A stretch of DNA of 64,000 nt from Symsagittifera roscoffensis. Lineage: Eukaryota > Xenacoelomorpha > Acoela > Convolutidae. Location of the stretch: contig NC_087071.1 in the NCBI RefSeq assembly GCF_963678635.1, positions 19,033,613 to 19,097,612 on the forward strand, read 5' to 3'. Within the stretch, counting starts at the first letter, position 1. Every line of letters begins with the position of its first letter. The position numbers were made by a program, and so were the translations under genes. Positions 25,770 through 36,869 of the stretch are shown here, in pieces. Below the pieces are notes generated by a model. The model did no database searches. It was not told the DNA's origin and was given only the letters and a program-made list of their open reading frames with translations.

Positions 25770-26165
25770 GAAAGTTTGTTCCAATTTTCTATTTTTTGTG
25801 CTCCGAGTGGTTTTTTTTCCAGAACTATTTCGACTTAAGTCAATGTATAGTTCAATTTAGCTATTAAAACCGTAACGGGTAAGCGGCTTTAAACCCGCCC
25901 ATGAATTGTTCCGAAATAAAATATTGAATTGTTCCAAAATTTGAATTTTTCCAGCAATTAATTGTTCGAAATTAACAAGACATTTGGTCCTAATTTTAGT
26001 AAACTAAACGCTAAGAACATCGCTTGGTACTTGGCACATAAAAGTATTTGAAAAAAAAAATTGTTTTAAAATTTTATAAAAATTTTTCATTGAAGTTTAA
26101 AAAAAAACTTTTTTAAGAGGTTGAAAGGCAGTCGACACAAACAGAGCTTCGCCCTGATACGAGGA
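25770..26165 (-). mobile_element. Diverged inverted member of the hairpin-rich family
   Basis: Starts with a TTGTTCCAATTTTC / GTGCTCCGAG-like end and finishes with AGGCAGTCGACAC and CTTCGCCCTGATACGAG. The interior is heavily decayed. Confidence 0.55.
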
Positions 26166-28857
26166 GTTTTGCTTGGCTTAACTTTACTGCTAATTGTACT
26201 CAAGTTTGTTTTTAGCACCACTATTCATTTTTGTTCTGTAGCAGTTTTTCTCGCTCCTTAGCCCTTATTTTCATCCAAAGTTTTGGCATAGAAATATGAA
26301 TAAGTATGATCTCTTGAAACATTTTTGCGCCTCAGAAGGAGATCAGATTTTTGTTATTCGTTTTTTTGGTCTACCAGCACCGAGCGCCCACGGATCATAC
26401 TCGTTCAAATTGTCAATTTGTAGTCCACATCTGCAAAATTACAAATTATTCAATTATAATCCATTAAAATTGGGTTGTATTCCTATATTTTTCATGCCAT
26501 CACAATCTATATCATTCAAATGAAATGAATTTTGAGTTTTTAGTTTTTGAGTTATAAAATTTTATTTTTTAATATTATATAGACTTTTTGCTTTAAACTT
26601 TTTCTACTTTTTTGTTTCGCAATGCATGGCAGTTATTTCTCAAAACCGCTGTTTGCCCAACCGAACCCCCTCACCTCAAGTTTTAAAATGAGAGAGGGTT
26701 AGTGGTTGAACAGGGAGGTAATGATTAGAACAATGGGGGATGGGAGTTTGGTTTAATGGTTGTTCGCATTGGTTGAACCCAAGGTTAACATTTAGCCTGT
26801 GGGTAAACTAATGAGTTTTACTTAATTGGTCGAACGCTGCCTCATCTAACTCTCCCTACCCTCCTAATTAATCCCCTCTACCCACGAAAAACTTAGGAAG
26901 GGGGGGGGGTAAACTGGGAAACGGAGGCAATGGTGTGGTATGAAAACTGGGGGGAGGGGTAGAAAACTGAGGATAGGGGATTAGGAGGTAGATATAGGGA
27001 TGTGGTCGGTTAAACCTAGTTGAAATTTACTTTTTTTTTGCTCTTTTACCTAGGAGAGACATGGCATACAAATTCAATGATGGAATATAGTAATTTCAAA
27101 ATTGAATTTTTTAAATTATTTATCTCACAAAAGTAACCAATTTCGAAGCCAAAAAATAATATATGTGATTGATGATAATGGATCATAATGGACTTTTTCT
27201 CCAAAAAAACTCAATTATAATGAGATTTTAATCAATTTTGTGGTACGATTTTTACATCATTGATGGAGTAAAATGAAGTAATTTTGTCTCGAAACGTATT
27301 GTACTTTTTTGAAGATCATGGTTGCTCGGTGCCGCCAAGTCATTGAAGCCATCAAAAATTATGATTTATTTACTAAAATCTATATCATTGTTTAGCGATT
27401 ATATCATAAAAACTGAAAAAATTACAATTTGAAAAAACACACCAGATTTCAAATTTAAGTAGTCATAAAAGATCCAAACAACCTCTTCTTTTTTACCGCG
27501 TGCTATACAGTATCAATAAAATTTGCAATAAAATTCTTTTCTCCGAATAACCCATTATATTTCTCAAAAATATAGGATTTTTTTTAGCTTTTCCGCTATA
27601 TATAAAAACGTCAAAGTAAAAACAGTTTTTTAATCATGGGTTTTTATCTGCTGCATTCTGTAGATCTCCCTACTTAAATGAAGATTCCAAAATTTTGTGC
27701 ATGGTGTCGCTTTTTCTCCAGACGAATTTCGATATTTTAATTAACAGTTTTTTGCGGATTTCCTAAAAGTCATACAAAAGATGATTGTTGCTTTGTGCTC
27801 AAATTTACCCGAACTGTCAATACTCTGTACTGTGATTTTTTTTTCATATTTTGGTTAACCGATTTGTCTGGTTGTTTTCTTTCATTAGTTTTTTTTCGTG
27901 TCTCACTCTCGCTGCTTTTTTGTGAAAAACAGTGAGATTTTCATGCTATCTACGTCATTTTAAATATGGCTGTTTTCAATATATATTGGGTTCCTTTGTC
28001 AAAATATCTGCAGCAAATTGATTGGATTTTAAATTAAATTTCCGATTGTTAAAGAAAAGGAACCATAATTGTAATTATGCTAAGGTTTTTTTTCTGTCAA
28101 ACTTTGGCGGTCAAAAGTTGCTGAACTTATTTTAACGGTATTGACTCACTATGTTCAATTTTAATCTAACTATGAAAAAAAACTTTTTAATCTGATTTGT
28201 ACTGTTAAGTTTTGGGGGTTTGAAATATGCGAACTTGGCCATGCTTTGGTTTAGGAAGGATTTGCTGATTTTTTTCCGATGCGAATTGGTCTTACTTATT
28301 CTATACACGAATCAAATTTGACACCTAGATTTTCATAGCATCAGCCTAAAATTCAAAATTTGTCATTGTTTCTGTAATCATAAACTATGGGAGACAAGAG
28401 TTTGTGAAATCTCGAGTTTAGCATTATCGCGTAGCAGAATATCGAAATATTTTGTTTTCACTAAAAAAATAGTCAGACAAACAAATGAGCTTTAGATGGG
28501 TCGATAATTAATTTTATCTTTTTTTCATAGGCAGTTTTTTTGAAGATTCAAAATTTTCATTGTATAAAACGCGACCGAAAAAACCACTGTGAAAATCAAT
28601 GTTTTTTTCACCTTCGCACAATTCAAAATTTCTGTTTTATAATTGACTTACGTGTTTTTATGCTTAACGCATAACGCTACGATGTATTGTACAGGAAACA
28701 AACGATGTATTTTAAAATTGAAAATCAAAGGTGGGGGAGTGGAAAGAAATAAAATCCTTCCTAGATTTCGAACCCCTCCTAGAATTACAAAAAAAACTAT
28801 AATTTCTCTTTTTTCTATTAATAATCGGTTTTGACTTCGTTTATTGGGCCTGCTGGA
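26166..28857. other. Non-coding, with a G-rich patch at 26,640-27,010
   Basis: No gene is seen. The patch is strikingly purine/pyrimidine-asymmetric for this AT-rich region. It includes a G10 run near 26,900 and GGGGGGAGGGG near 26,951. The pyrimidine-rich 26,846-26,885 (CTACCCTCCTAATTAATCCC) is roughly complementary to purine-rich 26,950-27,000. The rest, including 27,011-28,850, is plain AT-rich DNA. Confidence 0.5.
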
Positions 28858-29115
28858 TGTGATATGCGTTGCGATATCAGTTGAAAACAAGTTGTAATTC
28901 AATACTGTATTTTTACTATTGAATTTAGGTTTTCTTATTATTTTGTTTTGTTGTTGTACTGAGAGTTAGATCAATGTTACGAACTCTGATCTCTCGCTTA
29001 ATCTCAGTGTCATCACTCACGTATGACCTTGAGCATACCATACAGTAATGATTAAGCACCAAAGGTTAGCTGTACATACGTATATAAATACTGCTACTGC
29101 AGTAGCGGTATGACA
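28858..29115 (-). repeat. 3' LTR of element D (258 bp)
   Basis: On the minus strand it starts TGTCATACCGC and ends ATATCACA (TG...CA). It contains a TATA-like TATTTATATA about 30 nt in and an AATAAA near its end. The left boundary is supported by the matching CTGGA flanks of the whole element. Confidence 0.82.
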
Positions 29116-29128
29116 CACCCCCCTCGGT
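29116..29128 (-). promoter_or_regulatory. Polypurine tract of element D
   Basis: The minus strand reads CCACCGAGGGGGGTG directly before the TGTCATACC LTR start. The run of six G is a good plus-strand primer site. Confidence 0.7.
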
Positions 29129-29239
29129 GGAAGAAATAAATTATACAACATAAGTAGGATAATTTATTCAAAAAGAGTTCAATATACTCAGTTCAAAGAA
29201 AGTCTCTTGGTTAATTGACGATTTTAGATTATGGACTTT

Positions 29240-29638
29240 TCAGTTTTCTTCCAGCTCTATTTCCCAACTCGGATTCCAATCAACTCCCTCGTCTAGTGTA
29301 GCGTATCCGAATTTTCGCATGAACAGATGTTTTTCGAGTCGTCGCACTTTTGATTCCATTGTCTTGTCGTTTCGATCTTTGAAATCTCTCAGTTGATTTC
29401 TGTATTCTTTAAGTGCCTCCTTTAAAAGACCTCCCCCTGTGAGATTTTCTGATATTTCTTTAATTGAGTGCTTTATCGGATCTCCGAATCGTCTAGGTTC
29501 TTTGTTTTTTCGTTTGTCTGGAGCTTCGTCTAATACCTGACTCTTCCGTACTTGATTTGTCCGAAAATCCTTGTGGTGGATCAAAATGTGTGTCCAGTTC
29601 CGAACTTTGTTGTGGATTTCCTCGAATTTCGTCCGCAA
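29240..29638 (-). pseudogene. C-terminal end of element D pol
   Basis: A 132-codon Lys/Glu/Arg-rich frame ending 112 nt before the polypurine tract. It has no catalytic motif. By position it is the far C-terminus of the polyprotein, disconnected from the integrase frame by frame changes between 29,640 and 29,910. Confidence 0.6.
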
Positions 29639-29909
29639 CTCGCTGTACTCCTCTTTTTAACAATTGGTCCGCGTACTTCTCCCATTCGGACGGTGCTAAA
29701 TTGCGATTGTGAAATGTGTCGACTATGTCTTCTAAAGGAGTGTGAGAGTCAACGTATTTCAGTTTCGGCCGCTGTTTAGCTTTTGGCGTAGAACTGTACT
29801 GAATTTTGGTGTCTACTCTTTCCGGCTTAGATGTCGATTGCTCCTGTTCCAGGTTGGCTGCAGTCGCAGATTGGCTTGTCCCCTGTTGCTGCTTGTTTCG
29901 GCCTTTCTT

Positions 29910-31079
29910 TTACTTTCCGCTCTTCTCCGGCTTGTTTGTGTTATTTTCCCCTATAGTTGATTTTGGGCCCGCCAAATTGGGTTTTGCTCTTTTGACTGCC
30001 AGATTCAGACCTCCCCCGGCTTCTGTGTCCTTAGAAGTAACTATTGTTTGGCTTTTCTGAAAACGCTCTGTGGGATTCATTGCATTTGCGATTTCCATTT
30101 CTCCTTGAAGTTCGTCTTCTGATCCCAGCTCCTCGAGTAATTCTGGAGAACTGATTCTCTTAAACTTTTTTGTAGGTTCCAACGATGGACTTTTACTCGT
30201 GCTTCGCTGATTTTCTTGTGTCAGTACCGTTTTCGATTGTGCTATATCCGATTTCCTATAAATCGAACCGGCCGATGTCTTAATTGTTGAGTCCGTTTCT
30301 GAAGCGATTTTCCCTTTTAGTGGTCTGGTTAAGGCTTGTCCGCTTTTCCTTAGTGGGTCCTTTCGGATTATTGCCTTGGGTGGTGATTTACATTGATTTT
30401 CTACTTTGTCCTCCACAAATCCTTTCTCCCAAGAGTAGATCATTTCCTTTCGAAGGTCGGGATTGAGTAGCCCTGTCTCGTCCACTAATTTCCTGATATC
30501 GTTTTTAGCCGCGTTCCTTCTTTCGTTGTTCCAACGGGCGTTCGCCTCCAACAATTCCTTTAGAGCTTTGGCCCTTTCTTTGATATATGATCTCAAGAAC
30601 TTTACTGTGCATTTTCCACTTGTAGATTTCGTAACCTTCACTGATGGAAATTTTGAGAATCGATCTATAGCTACTAAAAGGTAGATTTTTTTTCCTTTTT
30701 GATTTCCTATAGGCCCCGCGTAGTCTAATTGTACCTCCTGTCCCGGCTGCGTGAGCAGTGGCAGTGGTTTTGACGAATTTTTCGAAATAAGGTATTTTAC
30801 ATTCTTACCATATCTGGTACAGCTACGGCACTCCTCTGCCAAATTCACGATGTCCTTATTCATATGAGGCCACCACAGATATTGCGCTGCTCCCAACATA
30901 GCCTCCTGGCCTGGATGCCCTCGATGTATTCGTTTCAGGACAGCTTGTCTTAGTTGTACTGGAACTGCTAGCCGGTTATTCACCAAGATGCAGTCGTCCT
31001 GAACTGCCATCTGTGACCACAACGGATTTGTATAAGGTCCCATCAATTCAAATCCTTGTTTGTCCCCTCTTTCGATCAC
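29910..31079 (-). pseudogene. Element D integrase, core deleted
   Basis: The N-terminal zinc module is seen as His at codons ~52 and 55 (HRGHPG) and Cys at 84 and 87 (CRSC). The first catalytic Asp is at about 119 (QLDYAGP), followed by an intact first half of the RNase-H-like fold to codon ~165. There the sequence jumps straight into a Lys/Glu/Arg-rich tail. The second Asp (TDxG region), the catalytic Glu and the rest of the core are missing, so an internal deletion of the order of 100 codons or more is inferred. The long charged tail resembles a chromatin- or nucleic-acid-binding extension, but no chromodomain is recognised. Confidence 0.85.
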
Positions 31080-32150
31080 TCGTCTGAGGCGGGTCCATCC
31101 ACGTGTCTTCTGTGGTCAATTCTGCTAGTAAACTTTTGTCGAACAGTTTTGCTAGATTGTCCAAGGTCTCTACTTGTTGCTGTTTTTGCAGTTTCGTTTT
31201 TCCCAGTCCCTTTGGCGGTTCTATTAAGCACACTTCCTCTTCACTCTCCGCCTCTTCTGTGGTTGTCAGGTCCATCTCTATTACTTGCACCTCACTGAGT
31301 TTCCGTTCCGCCGATGCGATCGGTTTAGTCACTGCTGAACTTGATTTGTGTTCCGAGCTGTCCCTGACTTCTTGGGTGTGTGCCACCAGTTCTCTATTTT
31401 CCTGAACATTGTCTTCTCCGCCTATTAGCTACCAGAATGAGAGTAGTCTTTGATCCGCTTCTCTTTGTTGATCCGGTTCCAGCTGCCATTTCACCCGTGA
31501 TGCATGTTGTGTTTCACTGTCGGAGCTATCTCTGTTTTTCCGGCCGCCTCGAATTATTTTTTTTGTACGCTGAACTGTCTCTGTGATCTCCTCCTCTTCC
31601 GAAAGTTCATTTGTGTTGGATAGTGAGCGGTTCCACTTTGGGTCCATTAGACTCTCCTCGCGCTCCTCATTCCGCCATTCTTGTGGTGAGCTCGACCACG
31701 TGTCGTATGATCTGTTTCCGTTTCCTGACATCTCGATCCTTGAGTCTGTTTTTTTTAAATTTCCGGTACTGGTTGTTTTATGATTTTGAATTTATTTAAA
31801 ACTGACTGTTTGTTGGGTTGATTTGACAAAAAAGTGATTTGCTTATGTTGAACTGTTGTGTTTTGCTGTTTTTGCAGTCGTGAAAACTGTTTTCTCTCTT
31901 TCCGGTCGAGCTTTGTTCGGTTTTGACCGTTTTGGTTGCTATAGCAACCATTACTTGATGACTGTTTCTTAGAATTCCTTCTAGAACATTCTAGAACGTT
32001 TTCGTTCCGGTTGAGCGACCCAATTTCTTTAAGCCTACTGTTCCAGCAGTCGAACGCTTCATGAAAGGAGTTTATTGTCGCTACTACAAATTTTTCGTCT
32101 AATTCTGATTCGGGCCAGGGATCATTGAAGGGATCACGCGATAACTATGC
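31048..32150 (-). pseudogene. RNase H-integrase spacer of element D, frameshifted
   Basis: Three consecutive frames cover this part. About 32,150-31,740 begins with the canonical end of RNase H (LSRDP). 31,731-31,429 is Ser/Glu/Arg-rich. About 31,430-31,048 is Glu/Thr/Lys-rich and overlaps the start of the integrase frame by about 30 nt. The acidic, low-complexity spacer is unusually long for Ty3/gypsy. Each junction is a frame change in this copy. Confidence 0.6.
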
Positions 32151-32616
32151 CCATGTCCCTCCCCGGAATGTGAACTATTTTGAACTGATATGGCAGTAAC
32201 CGGTCAACCCACCGGGTGAAACGTGATTGGTAGGTCTTGTTTGATTTGTTGACATCCAATGCTGTTGTAAGCGCTTTATGGTCAGTTGTAATGATAAATG
32301 TTGTCCCCAGGAGGTAGTGTTTATATCTATCTACTGCCCAAACAACTGCCAATAACTCCAATTCATTTGTTGAATATTTTTTCTCTTGGGCATTTAGGTA
32401 TCGGGATGCGAATGAAATTGGGACCCACGGGCCTTCATCATTTTGTTGTTCTAAAGTAGCCCCTAACCCATCATGGCTAGCATCGCATTTAACTCGTGTT
32501 TCTCGAGTCGCATCGTAATAATGTACTTTTGTTATACCTGCCACAGCTTCTTTTATAGCATTAAACACTACGGTGTGTTCCTCCCCCCACTCAAATTTTT
32601 TCACCGGGAGTTTCAT
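32134..32616 (-). pseudogene. Element D RNase H
   Basis: A 160-codon frame with the Ty3/gypsy RNase H landmarks in order: CDASHDGLGA (catalytic Asp ~45), the STNELELLAVVWAV helix with Glu at ~87, and TTDHKAL (Asp ~112). The end is HIPGRDMGIV, where a small indel shifts the frame just before the LSR motif. The domain itself looks complete. Confidence 0.85.
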
Positions 32617-32840
32617 GTTTTTTAACTTTTTCTTTTGATTCTCTTCTTTTAGAAGTGGTCTTAGTTTTTCAGTCAGACTTGCTGCGTTAGGTATAAATTT
32701 ATCTAAGTGATTTATGCTTCGCAGGAATGACCTTAGCTGTTTAAGCGATTTCGGCGGGTTTAAATTTACTACTGTTCCATTTTAGTGATTTTTGGTCTAA
32801 CTCCTGCCTCTGAGAGATGATGACCCAACCAATTCACTTC

Positions 32841-33352
32841 TTAATTGAAAAATTCGCATTTTGATAGTTTCAACGCCAAATTTTCCGCATCCAATTTTTT
32901 TAATACTGCTTCTACCAAATTTGCATGTTCAATTTCACTTCCCTTTGACACAATAAGTATGTCATCCAGAAAACAGAACGTGTTTTTAGCGTGGTTGATG
33001 GTTCTGTCCATAGCCTTTTGAAATTCAGCTGGCATATCTGCTAAACCGTAGAACCCTGTCAAGGATCTGTAGGTTCCAGTTGCTTTTCCACCAACAATGT
33101 TGAAGTTGCATTGTCTAGCTGTATCTGCAGCCAATTTTAATTGACTGTACGCATATTTCAAATCTAACACCGAAAAATATAGTGTACCCTTTTTGTTTTC
33201 AGTATATAGCGTACCCTCCGAAAAATATAGAGTACCCCATCAATGAGTTCATCTACATTTGGCATTTGGTATTTGTTTTTGAACAATTGTCTATTGATTG
33301 GTTTTGCATCCATTGCCAATTTTATTGAGTCGTCCTTCTTTACTGTTATCAC
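32841..33352 (-). pseudogene. Element D reverse transcriptase, with filler DNA
   Basis: 33,352-33,240 gives the fingers region (LAMDAKPINR, MPNVDELID). 33,170-32,841 gives the palm, with LDLKYAYSQL holding the first catalytic Asp, GFYGLADMPAEFQ, and the FLDD box at codons ~67-70 of that frame. Between them, 33,165-33,240, the expected ~20 residues are replaced by a low-complexity insert containing GGGTAC-CTATATTTTTCGG twice and a third partial copy. Downstream of 32,841 a stop and frame changes break the thumb/connection region. Confidence 0.85.
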
Positions 33353-33386
33353 AATCGGAGCGATAAAGCAATCACTTGTACATTTA

Positions 33387-34127
33387 TCAATTTTTGGTTA
33401 TATGACTTTCTGTCAACAACTTCTCGATTTCTTTTTCGAATTTATCTTGTATGTGAATTGGGATTCTTCTCCCCTTTTCTTGGATCGGACATAATGGATA
33501 TTTAAATTTTGAACTGACAATGTGATTTTTCGAAATGCCTTGTCTTTCAAATAGGTTTTTAAATTGAGTGAAAAATTTTTCTTTCCAACCTTCTGACTGC
33601 TCGCACATGAGCACGTCAAACCTGGTGATTTCCTTGGGCGCTGGTTTTTGTGTAGTTACTATTCCCACTTGTCCTTGCAAATCTAGTCCCATGATACATC
33701 TAGTTTTTCGTTCTGATACCAGAAAGGTGGCGCCCTTTACCTCCCAGCCCACTGGTCTCAGATTGGTTTTTAGAGCTCCCAGTATACTGATCGGTTGTTT
33801 GTTGTAGTCCACCAATTTGGTTTGTAAATTCAGTTTATCGGACGGTATAAATCTTACTTTGTTTGATTTTTCCATAATTTCCTTTGTTGTCGCCCAGTTG
33901 AGAAATGAAACTGGACTTCCAGTGTCCACTGTTAATTGAATTATCTGGTTATTTATTCGTACCATGGCCTTTAGTGATTTTACACGATTCAATGTTGGAT
34001 CGCGAATCGAATCTATTTTCTGAACTCGCACCATTTTTCCATTTGGTTTGTTCCTCATTTCGTTGATTCGGTCTATCACATATTTTGAAACTCTTTCGTT
34101 TTCCGGTTGATAGGTTTGTATCGACAT
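33387..34127 (-). pseudogene. Element D protease and start of RT
   Basis: A 246-codon frame with an aspartic protease active site LTVDTGSPVSF at codons ~66-76 and the second-half motif CIMGLDL near codon 144. It is followed by the usual linker into RT (PIHIQDKFEKEIEKLL). It overlaps the gag frame by 52 nt in another frame. That could be a natural gag/pol frameshift arrangement or a mutation; a single copy cannot tell. Confidence 0.82.
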
Positions 34128-34879
34128 AACTTCAATTCGCTACATGACCCAACACCTTCACTTAACTGATCGCATTCCTCTACCGATCCTTCCGAGTCTT
34201 CCGCAACTCCACTTACTTGTTGGGATCTGCACATTTTAGCGAAATGATTGGGTTTGCCACAGTATTTACAGGTTTTCCCCATCGCTGGACAATTTTTTAG
34301 GTGTCCCTGTTCAAACGTCCTTCCACATCTATTACATGGTTTTGTTTTCGTGTTTTGGTTCTTGTTATTGTTTTGTCTTTTATTCGGTTCCCTTCTATTT
34401 GGAGTTTTGTTTGTCCCCGCCAAATTTCCAACTGCCATTACAGGTTCTTGTTTTATTCTCACACCCGAGATGTAATTGTTACTTGATCCCCCTGTAGCCG
34501 CAGCATTAGTCTTTTGAAACGCCATTGTGGTTAACTTGCTATGTTCGAATTTCATAGCCCTTTTCAGAACCTCCTCCGGGTCTAGAGTCTCGAATGTCAA
34601 CGTGTCCTGCAAGGTCATGTTTTTCATTTTTGAAATGAACAGGTCTCGGACTATTTCATTTTCCAATGCTCCCAGTTCTGATCGGGCTGCTTGTGCAGTT
34701 AGCGCTGCGTGAAATGATTCCAGAGATTCTCCCGATTCTTGCATTCTCGTAAATAACTTGTATCTTTCGTATGTTACACATTTTACCTTTTGAAACGAGA
34801 CTTCTGCCAAATCTGTTATTTCCTTGAACGTCATTTTCAGCATGCGGGTTCTTTTGTAGGAATCTTTTCTCATCTTCAT
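34076..34879 (-). pseudogene. Element D gag, C-terminal part with zinc knuckles
   Basis: This frame continues gag after a 1-nt frame change near 34,870. Two Cys/His modules sit at codons ~181-217. The first (CNRCGRTFEQGHLKNC) has unusual CX2CX7HX3C spacing. The second (CKYCGKPNHFAKMC) is the canonical CX2CX4HX4C. A Lys/Asn/Arg-rich linker precedes them. Confidence 0.85.
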
Positions 34880-35096
34880 TCTCCCCGTCTCTGGGTGTTT
34901 CAGGGCGTGGTGGTGGTTCCTCTAATATGTGTTTTGGTTCTTCCAAAATAATCTCTGGGTTCACATTTTCTTTAACCGTAACCGCCATGAGAAATTGTTC
35001 GAACCAGATTTTGAATTGCCACGGAGGGTCTAGATTCGCTGACGCCCAAAATACCGGAATTCCCATGTCCGTTCTGTTATCTTGAGCTGCGAACAT
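34656..35096 (-). pseudogene. Element D gag, N-terminal part
   Basis: The frame opens with ATG at 35096, shortly after the collapsed LTR. The capsid-like start has a Trp-rich segment (PPWQFKIWFEQFL), typical of one Ty3/gypsy gag group. A proline-rich stretch follows at codons ~55-65, and the frame is lost near codon 75 by a 1-nt shift. Confidence 0.75.
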
Positions 35097-35115
35097 ACGT
35101 ATATAAATACGTATA

Positions 35116-35167
35116 GGTTAGCTGTACATACGTATATAAATACTGCTACTGCAGTAGCGGTATGACA
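35116..35167 (-). repeat. Collapsed 5' LTR of element D (52 bp)
   Basis: Only the first 52 bp of the LTR, from TGTCATACC through the TATA region to CAGCTAACC, remain. TATTTATATACGTATGT is then repeated once more (35,098-35,114) and the sequence joins directly to the gag start. About 200 bp of LTR plus the primer binding site and leader are gone. Confidence 0.85.
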
Positions 35168-36869
35168 CTGGACTATGAATTTATTGACCAAAATCGGTCA
35201 AAACATAAACTAAAAACTTCGACGCGGGAAATCTTCAAGTGCGTCCGATTTTTTTTGAAATCTATGTAAATCTACTGCTCTTCTCAGTTGAACCAAACTG
35301 ATTGATTTACTGAGGAGAAAAACAGTAAAACAAAAAGGGCACAAAACGGGTAAAAGTAGGTAAATGATTTCTATTTTAATTTTAGAGTTAATTTCCATAC
35401 GCAGTTGCATCGTTTATCAAGAAACAAATCAAAATTTTTCTTGAACTGAGGGCATTAACAGTTCAACTAAGAGAAATTGTTTTAAGCAATGAAATTGAGA
35501 TCATTGAGCGTTAAAAAATTCTTCCATTTTTGCTATCAAACTACAGAACGTTTTTGTAATAATCATCATTGAAAAGTTTGTTTTAAGAAAAGGAAAAGTT
35601 GAACAAAAAAGAGTGCACTGACAACCGTTTTACTACCAGATAACTTGTACCATCAAAAATAAATTGATGTGAGCTCGACTTAAATTAAAGGCTATTAGTT
35701 TTTGACTGGGATTCGAAAAATACAATCACACAAGAACACAATGACACAAAGATATTCAATTGTTGGCGCCATACTTAGTGCTCCCCAAAGTGAGGCTAAT
35801 TGTTGAAAAAAAAACGGAACAATGTTGAGTTTTATGAAACTTCAGTTACAAGAAAAAACTGGAGAAGTAGTGATAGAAAATTGGTACAATGAAAAATTCT
35901 AACTAACAAGGCAGATGAGTTGGTTTATAATTGGATAAAAAAATTGGAAGAAGCCAGGTTTTTGATCTTCTCGAAGATGGTTTCACGTTATCTTCGGACA
36001 AATCAAAACCAATTTATGATCAACTTGCAACCTATTTTTGCGGAAACGCGTGCAAATTAGAGTCTGAAGTTGTCGAGCTAGAGATCACGCGGAGTGTGAT
36101 TTGAGGTTTCTAGTTTGACAGAACAATTTCATGTTACCAAGGCTGAACAATTAAATCAAGACTGCGAGTATCAGGGCAAAGCCCTGAAAAATCCGTCTGT
36201 CATTTAGGGTCGATGTGGTAGTGATCATTTTCAAAAATTTTGATAAACTACAAAACTAATTAGAATATATTGACGCCAAAGGCACCTCAGAACTTTTTAG
36301 GGTTGGTGACAAATATGAATATCATAAAATCAAAATCCAAGGTTGTATGTGTATCAGGGATGACTATTTTACTCCCAGCCCTGAGAAATCCAAATCCAAG
36401 TAAATTATCATACGGTCGCTTCTCAACATCCGCCATTGATACTCCATGGAAAATATTATGCTATAATCGACTTTCATATCTACAAATGTTGTTTTTAATT
36501 GATTGTATTTACTTTTTGCAACCACACAATCGATTATAATCCAATAGTTTTATAAAACAAATTCATTCAAATCGAATTTAATCAAAATAAATTTTAATAT
36601 AATGTATTATATTTGATAAAAAATGGTTTCTTATTTCAGCGAAGTTTGCAGTTTTTTCTGATTTAATCTTAGCCTGTTTTTAAAATCTTGACTTGTTTTT
36701 AAAATCTAATCACACTTGGATCAATTTTGCAAAAGAGTTTTATAACTATTTTATCGCCTTTTTGTCCTTTTTAAAACCCAAATTGAAAACCCCCGAACTT
36801 GCTCCTTCTTATTTGCTTTATTTTTCTAGTATGAGATTGTTTTGATCCTTATTTGATTTGAAAGAAAAA
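35168..36869. other. AT-rich non-coding sequence with a hairpin-family fragment
   Basis: No gene is seen. 36,163-36,230 is a short piece of the hairpin family (AAGACTGCGAGTATCAGGGC, then AAAGCCCTGA). Confidence 0.5.

Larger units (their letters stand above)
28858..35167 (-). mobile_element. Element D: Ty3/gypsy retrotransposon, broken
   Basis: Bounded by CTGGA at 28853-28857 and 35168-35172, a 5-bp target duplication. Sense order is a collapsed 5' LTR, gag with zinc knuckles, protease, RT, RNase H and integrase, then a polypurine tract and a 258-bp 3' LTR. The RT-RNase H-integrase order places it in Ty3/gypsy. Protein motifs differ from the large element, so it is a separate lineage. It is richer in GC than the surrounding DNA. 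The reading frame is broken at least eight times. Confidence 0.92.

Noticed and set aside
28648-28902. Coding frame at the 3' LTR edge of element D
   Set aside because: It crosses the LTR boundary and target duplication, so it cannot be a conserved gene.
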